Source of the DNA: Syntrophus sp. GWC2_56_31
GTDB taxonomy: Bacteria > Desulfobacterota > Syntrophia > Syntrophales > UBA5619
Reading direction: 5' to 3'
Assembly: GCA_001829875.1 (NCBI GenBank)
Contig: MICN01000030.1
Coordinates: forward strand, 16,354-56,708
Length of the DNA: 40,355 nt
In this document: in pieces, positions 34,448 to 40,355 of the stretch
Layout: the number at the start of each line of letters is the position of its first letter
Position numbering within the stretch: the stretch's first letter is position 1
Program-made: the position numbers and the translations under genes
The notes under the pieces: generated by a model
Seen by the model: only the letters and a program-made list of their open reading frames with translations
Databases searched by the model: none
What the model was told of the DNA's origin: nothing

Positions 34448-36136
34448 CCCATTAAGTCGCCTCTCGCCGAGCCGCATGGGGAGAATCACCGCGAGGGCGC
34501 AAAGAAGGAGAACGAGGGTAAAGGAAACGACGAGCCATCCGAGCTGCAGACCTGAGAGGCTCCTGCCGTGGAAGCCGGCCATTATAACGGCATAGACCGG
34601 GCCTGCCTCAAGAACGATCACCGCGGCGATGAATCCTGCCGCCAACAGCATAAAAAGGAGTCCTCCAAAACTGGTCACCGACTGGGCCGGATTCTCGGAC
34701 CGGAAGTCGGGATATGCTGCGCCCAGCCCCACACCCAGTGCAACAACGCCCGGCACCATCAGGAAGACCGTGACCGCCGACAGAAGCATCATGAACGGCG
34801 TGACTTGGAGGAGAATATTGGAGATCACGATGAGGATCTCCGCCAGAATAAGCAGAGGGAGATAATAGACGGTAAACTTGACCCAGAGAAAGGCCCGAAG
34901 CGAGAGCGGCGCCGAGCGGACGATCCAGAAGGCATCGCCCTCGCAGCTCACCGCCGGATAGACGAACCGGGCGGCGATCGCCGTGAGAACGAACGCGGCC
35001 AGACCCATGTTCAGGAAAGAAAAAAGATTCTGCAGGTAGAGCGTCTGTATCGCCGACTGGCCCAGGGGGAGAACCGAAAAATTGTAGAGGTACACGAGGA
35101 TCAGGGCCGCGATGAGAAACAGCTGCGGCCATTGGGTCTGATCCCGGAAGAACGTCCTGACCTCCTTGACTGCAAAAGCCCAGGCCGGTCCGGAAAACCT
35201 CTCGATAAAGCGATGCCGGTTTCCGCTGGGACCGGCGCGGAGAGGAAATAACCGATTCGCGGCGGTCTGCGCTCTTGTATAACCAAGGAAATAGATCTCC
35301 CCCGCCACCCGCGTCAAGATAAAGGAGAGGGCCGCCGCACCACTCCAGGCGAGGGCGAGATGGAAAAAGGCTTCACCATTGAGGCCCGATAGAGCCGCAT
35401 TCAGACTGTCGAGCGCCCAGGTGGTGGGAAGCAGCGGGGATCCGGGCGTCCCCATCTCCCGCAGATAGAGGACCAGGGTGGCAAAGTTCTCCGGGTTGAC
35501 CAGCCGCTCCGGACGCATGAGGCGAAAGACAAGGATAAGTGCGACGATCATCAGCAGGCCGAAAAAGACGAATACCGTCCTGATTCTCCCCGCAGGCAGG
35601 AGAACAGCCATAACGACCACAACAAGCGTGCTGAGCGCGGAAGCGGTCACACAGAGCGGGAGCAGCGCCATTCCAGCCGTCATATAAAAAAAAGGTCCTG
35701 CCCGGTAGACGATCCCGTAGGAGAGAAAAACGGGCAGGCTGAAAATGATCACCATCCAGGCACTATCGAGGGTGCTTTCAAGCCAGCGTGCCAGGAAGAT
35801 CTTCCCTCCGGATACCGGCAGCGAGTGGACCAGCATCAGGTCGCGGCTGAGGTAGAGCTTGGAGAGCGAGGTCACGGCGCTGCTGAACAGGAGCAGCGAG
35901 AAGAAGGTCAACAGGACCATCGAGAGGAGCTTGCGGGCCAGGATATCTCCGAACTCTTCAACCCCCTGGAAATAAGTCAACACCCGATAGAAGATGAGGA
36001 AAGCGCCGACCCAGAAGGCAAGTCCGATCCCGGCGAACAGGAGATACCGGATACGGCGGCTGCCGACGCTCTGGGAGGCCCTCCCGTTCTTGAAGGAGAG
36101 CAGGCGCGGCCGGAGCAGGACACGAAGATCATTCAT
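34436..36136 (-). CDS. ABC transporter permease subunit (ABC-2 type, large)
   Basis: A polytopic inner-membrane protein with about 12 hydrophobic segments, of the large ABC-2-like permease type often annotated as a putative ABC exporter permease. The track ORF (613 aa) begins inside repeat copy 3; the credible start is ATG 36136 (MNDLRVLLRPRLLSFKNG) with GGGGG about seven bases upstream, giving 566 aa. FIMVLLTFFSLLLFSSAVTSLSKLYLSRDLMLVHSLPVSGG-type sequence near residue 80 is typical of the group. It follows the ABC ATPase gene across the repeat, so the two form one exporter. The substrate is unknown. Its stop codon lies in the repeat remnant. Confidence 0.85.
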   Translation of the reverse strand: MNDLRVLLRPRLLSFKNGRASQSVGSRRIRYLLFAGIGLAFWVGAFLIFYRVLTYFQGVEEFGDILARKLLSMVLLTFFSLLLFSSAVTSLSKLYLSRDLMLVHSLPVSGGKIFLARWLESTLDSAWMVIIFSLPVFLSYGIVYRAGPFFYMTAGMALLPLCVTASALSTLVVVVMAVLLPAGRIRTVFVFFGLLMIVALILVFRLMRPERLVNPENFATLVLYLREMGTPGSPLLPTTWALDSLNAALSGLNGEAFFHLALAWSGAAALSFILTRVAGEIYFLGYTRAQTAANRLFPLRAGPSGNRHRFIERFSGPAWAFAVKEVRTFFRDQTQWPQLFLIAALILVYLYNFSVLPLGQSAIQTLYLQNLFSFLNMGLAAFVLTAIAARFVYPAVSCEGDAFWIVRSAPLSLRAFLWVKFTVYYLPLLILAEILIVISNILLQVTPFMMLLSAVTVFLMVPGVVALGVGLGAAYPDFRSENPAQSVTSFGGLLFMLLAAGFIAAVIVLEAGPVYAVIMAGFHGRSLSGLQLGWLVVSFTLVLLLCALAVILPMRLGERRLNGTAS

Positions 36137-36175
36137 GGTGATCCCCCAAAAAGCCATCAAGGTTTTGGAAATGTG

Positions 36176-36298
36176 ACGGCTTCGTAAAAAGGCCGCAGGC
36201 AAGGCGCGCGAATTCCGAGGAGTGAGGCGTACTCTGTCGTACGCCGCAACGACGAGGGATGAAGCGCAACGCAGCATCCGGGCTTTTTACGAAGCCGT
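36176..36298. repeat. 123-bp palindromic dispersed repeat, copy 3 (between ABC genes)
   Basis: A full copy lying between the ABC ATPase (its stop codon three bases away) and the ABC permease on the minus strand. The termini match copy 1, with one changed base in the right inner arm (CCGGGC). The central GGCGTAC/GTACGCC stem is intact, with loop TCTGTC. It differs from copy 1 at about 7 of 123 positions by my count. It would be transcribed as an intercistronic hairpin. Confidence 0.93.
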
Positions 36299-36301
36299 CC
36301 T

Positions 36302-37033
36302 TCATGGCGTCTCCTTGCCGGTCAGCCTGAGAAACACCTCTTCCAGGTCTCCGTCAACCAGGCGCGCCGTTCCCCGAAGGTCGCCGGTCGTTCCCAGGGC
36401 AACCAGACGTCCCCTATGGATGATACCGATCCGGTCGCAGAGATCTTCGGCGATCTCCAACGTATGTGTGGACATGAAGATCGCCGTGCCCTTGCCGGCA
36501 AGCTCCCGGAGCAGGTCCTTGACCATTCTGATCCCGGCAGGATCGAGCCCGACCATGGGTTCGTCCACGATGATCACCCGGGGGGCGTGCAGAAGGGCCG
36601 AGGCGATCACCAGTCGCTGTTTCATCCCGTGCGAATAGGCCTCGATCAGTTGATCGGCCCAGTCATAGAGGGAAAACTGGATCAGCAGTCCTTCGGCCTT
36701 CTCCCGGAAGACCCCGTCTCCGACACCGTAAAGATCCGCGGAAAAACGCATGAATTCCATGCCAGTCAGTTTCTCATAGAGAAACGGCCTGTCCGGTATG
36801 AAACCGATGACCCTTTTGGCTGCCACCGGATCCGACGCCATGTCGAGCCCGCCGATCAAAACCTCCCCCTCCGTCGGCTTCAGGACGCCCGCCATCATGC
36901 GGATCGTCGTGGTTTTTCCCGCTCCGTTCGGGCCGATGAAACCGAATATTTCCCCCCTCTCCACCGAGATATTCAGTTGGTCCACCGCCATGAGGTCCCC
37001 GTATCGCTTGGTCAGATTCGTCAACGCGATCAT
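36302..37033 (-). CDS. ABC transporter ATP-binding protein
   Basis: The cytoplasmic ATPase of the exporter. The start MIALTNLTKRYGDLMAVDQL (ATG 37033) overlaps the transglutaminase stop as ATGA, giving 243 aa; the track ORF adds 94 spurious residues. Walker A is GPNGAGKTTT near residue 36. The signature SHGMKQRL and Walker B VIIVDEPMVGLDP follow, then the switch His in MSTHTLEIAEDL. The sequence is of the ABC-2 exporter type. It is probably coexpressed with the transglutaminase-like protein upstream and the permease downstream. Confidence 0.95.
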   Translation of the reverse strand: MIALTNLTKRYGDLMAVDQLNISVERGEIFGFIGPNGAGKTTTIRMMAGVLKPTEGEVLIGGLDMASDPVAAKRVIGFIPDRPFLYEKLTGMEFMRFSADLYGVGDGVFREKAEGLLIQFSLYDWADQLIEAYSHGMKQRLVIASALLHAPRVIIVDEPMVGLDPAGIRMVKDLLRELAGKGTAIFMSTHTLEIAEDLCDRIGIIHRGRLVALGTTGDLRGTARLVDGDLEEVFLRLTGKETP

Positions 37034-38526
37034 CTTGTCATCTCCAGAATCTCCAATTTCACCTTGCCGATAAGCCCCACCAGATCGAGCTGACGTTCTG
37101 CGCCGCCTCGGATGAAGCGGATATGGGTGACATCCGCCGGCATCTGCCCGAAGACCGAATCGGCGGTTACCCATCCCCCCCTGTCCTTGAGGAAAAGGAG
37201 ATTCCAGGCGTGATAATAGAAACGACCCCGCAGGTAAACCAGCCCCGCCTCCACCTCCGACGGTATCCCGGCGGCCCGGGCCAGTCCTGCCAGGAGAACG
37301 GCGTGTTCGTTGCAATCCCCGATCCGGTTTTCCAATGTCTCCAATGCATTCGGCACCGAAAGGACGGGCCGTTTTTCAAGATTTTTATGGATCCAGGCCA
37401 CTATTTTTTCGGCCTTCACCCCGTCCGTATCTCCGGGGGCAACGAGTTCCGCCGCCTTCTGTCTCATCTTCGGATGGTCCGACTGGATGAAAGGCGTCGA
37501 CCGGAGAAACGCCGTAAAGTCCGCTTTGGCGCCGGCCGAATCAAGAACGGGCTCGGAAGACGATTCGCGGCGAATCGTCAGCACACCGCTCCGATAGACC
37601 TGTCTCCCGCCGTCGAGAAAGAGCGACCCCTCCGGAAGACCCGTTAAACGGATCTTCATGACTTTTAGGGATACCGGGTCATCGATCGGTCGCGGGGATG
37701 GGATGGCGGCGATCTCCGTGAGATCCACACTGCCCTCCCCTTCCGGCCCGGCGAGAGCTGCCTCCCGTGTGACTTTTTCAAGAGTGATCCCCAGGATCCC
37801 CTGTTCCCGGAGCACGGAGCCATCCCGGTCGACCCAGGCAACCTGCTTCATCCCCATGAAATCCACCGACAGTTTCTTTACCTGACGTCTTTTCCCCATG
37901 ATGGTTATGGTCTCTTCACCAAGGAGCGTGATGCGCACCGGTTTCTGGCCCAGGGAGGCGGGATCGAAGACCGTGAGCGTCCTCCCCTCCCCCGGCTTGA
38001 GTTCCGCGGCCCCCGCGGATTCCAGGATGCTGCCGCCAAGATACGGCGCTTCCCCGATGGTTAAGGTCGTGATGGTTTCGTTACCCGGAGGGCCGATATG
38101 GACAGTCAGGTTCTTCCCCGCAACCTTCCCCCGTGCCGTGAACCGGAAAATGGAAGAGCCTAAATCGAACTGAAAGCTGGATAGAGTTCGGTCGGGCTTC
38201 AGTTCAGCCGCTGTCCGGACCGTCAGCGGCTGGACAATCCCCATGGTATTGATCCGCATGACGACACTCTCGGAAAACTGGTATCCGTTCTCGGTTTCCG
38301 CAGTGGTGCGGTGCACGTGGCCGATTTTTCGACCGTCCTGGGTGATATTCATCCAGATTTCTCCGGTCGGAATATTTACCTGGGGCAGAGGTGCGGTCCC
38401 GGCTGCACCGGGAAAAATCTTCCCCGGAACACCCAGACGAAAGAGCAAGAGGATGCAGAAGAGCAGAATCGCCCCCCCTCCCGCAACCCACTGCCATTTG
38501 CCGCCCGAACCTTCCATTGACCTCAT
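37030..38526 (-). CDS. Membrane-anchored transglutaminase-like protein
   Basis: The 498-aa product has one N-terminal membrane segment (about residues 13-31), a large beta-rich extracytoplasmic region and a C-terminal transglutaminase-like domain. The catalytic triad is visible: RIGDCNEHAVLLAGLARAAGIP (Cys), FYYHAWNLLF (His) and WVTADSVFGQ (Asp). Such domains are mostly peptidases or act on other amide bonds rather than cross-linking. It starts the operon with the ABC exporter genes, which suggests linked envelope function, but no specific role is known to me. ATG 38526 lies only about five bases from the predicted transcription start; ATG 38517 (MEGSGGK) is an alternative. Confidence 0.88.
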   Translation of the reverse strand: MRSMEGSGGKWQWVAGGGAILLFCILLLFRLGVPGKIFPGAAGTAPLPQVNIPTGEIWMNITQDGRKIGHVHRTTAETENGYQFSESVVMRINTMGIVQPLTVRTAAELKPDRTLSSFQFDLGSSIFRFTARGKVAGKNLTVHIGPPGNETITTLTIGEAPYLGGSILESAGAAELKPGEGRTLTVFDPASLGQKPVRITLLGEETITIMGKRRQVKKLSVDFMGMKQVAWVDRDGSVLREQGILGITLEKVTREAALAGPEGEGSVDLTEIAAIPSPRPIDDPVSLKVMKIRLTGLPEGSLFLDGGRQVYRSGVLTIRRESSSEPVLDSAGAKADFTAFLRSTPFIQSDHPKMRQKAAELVAPGDTDGVKAEKIVAWIHKNLEKRPVLSVPNALETLENRIGDCNEHAVLLAGLARAAGIPSEVEAGLVYLRGRFYYHAWNLLFLKDRGGWVTADSVFGQMPADVTHIRFIRGGAERQLDLVGLIGKVKLEILEMTR

Positions 38527-38537
38527 CCAGTTGACCG

Positions 38538-38566
38538 ATTATATGGAATGACGCCCAAGGTGTCAA
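38538..38566 (-). promoter_or_regulatory. Perfect-consensus sigma70 promoter of the transglutaminase-ABC operon
   Basis: On the minus strand TTGACA and TATAAT are separated by exactly 17 bases, matching the consensus at all 12 positions. The predicted start near 38531 is about five bases before the first ATG of the transglutaminase-like gene. Confidence 0.75.
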
Positions 38567-38757
38567 CGAATGAAGGGGCCTCAAACCGCTCTGCCTTCGG
38601 TAACATGTGTTTATAAGACAACGGGGCCAGGTCATTCGCCATGGAAAATCGCCCTTGTCAGTCTTTCGGATTTCTGATAGCGTTCCACGCACCAGGCCAT
38701 TCTCGCCTACCGGTTCAAAGCCGCGGAGAGTGGTCAACCGAAGAGGAACAATCGTCA

Positions 38758-39750
38758 ATGGAAGAGGACCGTTCGTTAATAGAGGCGAAAGAAGTACTCC
38801 GGATCGAGGCAGAGAGCATCCTCCATCTCATCGACAAAGTGGGGGAGTCTTTTCCCCGTGCAGTTGAATTGATCTACCGCTCCAAGGGTCGGGTGATCGT
38901 TACAGGAATCGGAAAATCGGGTCTTATCGGCAGAAAGATCGTCGCCACCCTGACCAGCACCGGGACACTGGCGCTCTTTCTCCATCCGGTGGAAGGTCTC
39001 CATGGCGATCTGGGGATCGTCACGAAGGACGATATATTTCTTGCCATCTCGCATAGCGGTGAGACCGCCGAGCTGAACCTGATTATCGACAGTATCCGTA
39101 ACATCGGCGTCCCCCGCATCGCCTTCACCGGGAACCTCTCCTCCACCCTGGCCAGGGCATGCGAAGTGGTCATCGATGTGGGCGTGGCGAAGGAGGCCTG
39201 CCCTTTCGGTCTCACACCGACTTCGAGTTCCACCGCCGCGCTTGCGATGGGAGACGCCCTTGCAGTTGCCCTGATCAAGCGGCGGAATTTTCAAGAGAAA
39301 GACTTTTATAAATTTCATCCGGGCGGAAATCTCGGCTCCAGGCTTCGGGCCAGAGTAAGGGACGTCATGCTCGAAGGCGTGCAGATCCCCCGCATCGGTT
39401 GTGATGCGTCCGTTCTGGAAGCCATCCGGGAAATGGATCAAAAAAACAAAGGATTCGTGCTTGTTACGGACGGGGATGACACCCTTCGCGGCATTCTGAC
39501 CGACGGCGACATCCGGCGTTTGGTCCGCACGGGAGAGGATTTTCGTAACGAACGGATCAGCGCCTTTATGACCCGTAATCCCAAAACCATCCATGAAAAC
39601 AGCTCTGTCGCACAGGCTATCGAATCCATGCAGCGTGCCGAGATCACCACCCTCGTTGTGACCGATGCGGACAATCACCTGAAGGGGTACATCCACATCC
39701 ACGACCTGCTTGGACGGGGCGGCACGCTGAAGATCACCGTCGCCGAATAG
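38758..39750 (+). CDS. kdsD: Arabinose-5-phosphate isomerase
   Basis: KdsD interconverts ribulose 5-phosphate and arabinose 5-phosphate, the first step to KDO for lipopolysaccharide. ATG 38758 (MEEDRSLIEAKEVLRIEAES) gives 330 aa, the family length; the track ORF begins 39 residues earlier without family similarity. The SIS domain spans roughly residues 30-180, with VTGIGKSGLIGRKIVATLTSTG, SHSGETAEL and TPTSSSTAALAMGDALAVAL. Two CBS domains fill residues about 205-330. AGAGG lies some 12 bases before the ATG. A weak possible promoter (TTGTCA, 17 bases, TAGCGT) occurs at 38655-38683. The gene converges on the HEAT-repeat gene with only four bases between. Confidence 0.95.
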   Translation: MEEDRSLIEAKEVLRIEAESILHLIDKVGESFPRAVELIYRSKGRVIVTGIGKSGLIGRKIVATLTSTGTLALFLHPVEGLHGDLGIVTKDDIFLAISHSGETAELNLIIDSIRNIGVPRIAFTGNLSSTLARACEVVIDVGVAKEACPFGLTPTSSSTAALAMGDALAVALIKRRNFQEKDFYKFHPGGNLGSRLRARVRDVMLEGVQIPRIGCDASVLEAIREMDQKNKGFVLVTDGDDTLRGILTDGDIRRLVRTGEDFRNERISAFMTRNPKTIHENSSVAQAIESMQRAEITTLVVTDADNHLKGYIHIHDLLGRGGTLKITVAE

Positions 39751-39754
39751 ATCG

Positions 39755-40355
39755 CTATTTCCCCCATCTGGGTCCGCTATGGCTTGGTGACGTATCAATA
39801 CCGTAATTATATTTCAGTACCCAACCTTCGACCGCTTTTGCCAGCCGATCGTTACCGCAATTGAGAAAATCTTGTGCCATCCACGGAGTACGGGCGCCAT
39901 ATGTATCCAAAGCCTTGATAAGAAGGGCCTCTGATCCGGGGACACCCCGTTGAATAAAAAATGGGTAGGCGCCGGCGATTATCTCGATATTTTCAGCCCT
40001 CAGGGCGGCAACCAAGTGATCCACAGCGCGGGTGTCCTTTATCTTTTCGAGAGCACCTGCAGCCCCAATTCGCACAGATGGGTCTTTATCCTTCAGGGCG
40101 GCAATCAAAGGCTCAACGGCCGGGGCGCCGATACCTGCAAGGGCGTCTGCGGCATGCCTTTGGACACTATAGGTTTCATCCTTCAGGGCAGCAATCAAGG
40201 GTTCAACCGCACGGACATCCATTGTCTTTCCGAGGGCAACCGCCGCATCACTTCGTACAACTGGGTTTTTATCCTTCAGGGCGGCAATCAAGTGTTCAAC
40301 TATTTTCCCGAGTGCGCCTGCAGCCTCACTTTGTATATAGGACTCTTTATTTTTC
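39755..40355 (-). CDS. HEAT-repeat (PBS lyase-type) protein, 5' end beyond window
   Basis: The track ORF starts at an internal TTG (40291), but the frame stays open to the window edge: I read [21 protein letters not shown] upstream of it, itself a repeat. At least four HEAT repeats of 30-31 residues are seen, with consensus [27 protein letters not shown]. The C-terminal about 70 residues (from [13 protein letters not shown]) are non-repetitive and end GPRWGK. Such proteins are usually scaffolds or bind partner proteins; no function can be given. It is the only visible gene of its strand at this edge. Confidence 0.85.
   Translation of the reverse strand, partial: KNKESYIQSEAAGALGKIVEHLIAALKDKNPVVRSDAAVALGKTMDVRAVEPLIAALKDETYSVQRHAADALAGIGAPAVEPLIAALKDKDPSVRIGAAGALEKIKDTRAVDHLVAALRAENIEIIAGAYPFFIQRGVPGSEALLIKALDTYGARTPWMAQDFLNCGNDRLAKAVEGWVLKYNYGIDTSPSHSGPRWGK
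40001..40286 (-). repeat. DNA-level tandem repeats within the HEAT gene
   Basis: The motif CAGGGCGGCA (plus-strand reading) recurs at 40001, 40094, 40184 (one base different) and 40277, at spacings of 93, 90 and 93 bases. Surrounding sequence such as CTTCAGGGCGGCAATCAA is nearly identical among the three rightmost units. The spacing equals 30-31 codons, matching the protein repeats. Confidence 0.85.

Noticed and set aside
39990-40300. Regularly spaced repeats that could suggest a CRISPR-like array
   Set aside because: The period is 90-93 bases with no short identical repeat plus unique spacer, and it equals HEAT-repeat codons in an open frame.

Overview
The window looks like a chromosomal piece of a Gram-negative, anaerobic, deltaproteobacterium-like organism (Desulfobacterota/Syntrophales type is my best guess). 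The case rests on gene order and content. It has the frr-pyrH-tsf-rpsB and uppS-cdsA-dxr-rseP housekeeping blocks, lipopolysaccharide genes (kdsD, an lpxH-like hydrolase) and phosphatidylserine/phosphatidylethanolamine synthesis. It also has an oxygen-sensitive 2-oxoacid:ferredoxin oxidoreductase, a 4-hydroxybutyryl-CoA dehydratase-family protein and a TAXI-TRAP transporter. No rRNA, tRNA, insertion sequence or CRISPR array was seen, and no gene-free stretch exceeds about 300 bases.

Region 1 (1-17570, all minus strand) is a dense housekeeping run. In transcription order it reads: an M23 peptidase; secA; argJ; rpsB-tsf-pyrH-frr with an intrinsic terminator after frr; uppS-cdsA-dxr-rseP-tsaB; then, behind a good sigma70-like promoter, psd-pssA-asd-rsmD-coaD and a PurF-like gene that runs off the left edge. 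Many neighbours overlap by ATGA, which implies translational coupling. The PurF-like protein has Gly where the catalytic N-terminal Cys should be.

Region 2 (17795-27923, plus strand) may be one transcript: an EF-G-like GTPase and a MogA-like protein, followed by a catabolic set. That set is a beta-keto acid cleavage enzyme (BKACE), a 3-hydroxyacyl-CoA dehydrogenase-like protein, a three-subunit 2-oxoacid:ferredoxin oxidoreductase, a GltD-like flavoprotein fused to a 2[4Fe-4S] ferredoxin domain, and a 4-hydroxybutyryl-CoA dehydratase-like protein with all four cluster ligands. A TAXI-TRAP uptake system (28090-30980, minus strand) faces it and may import the substrate. Together they suggest anaerobic oxidation of an unidentified hydroxy-, keto- or amino-acid.

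Region 3 (31235-40355) is mixed envelope and accessory material: a Mut7-C domain protein, an LpxH-like hydrolase, a DUF554 membrane protein, a coiled-coil/SH3/AMIN-like lipoprotein, a transglutaminase-ABC ATPase-ABC permease operon behind a perfect-consensus promoter, kdsD, and a HEAT-repeat protein cut by the right edge.

The most unusual non-coding signal is a 123-bp palindromic repeat with three near-identical full copies (12601, 23342, 36176) and two remnants (17674, 34420). All lie in the same orientation and mostly abut or overlap stop codons. A second, unrelated 105-bp palindrome sits between secA and argJ. Both look like REP/MITE-type elements with conserved hairpins; no matching transposase is in the window.
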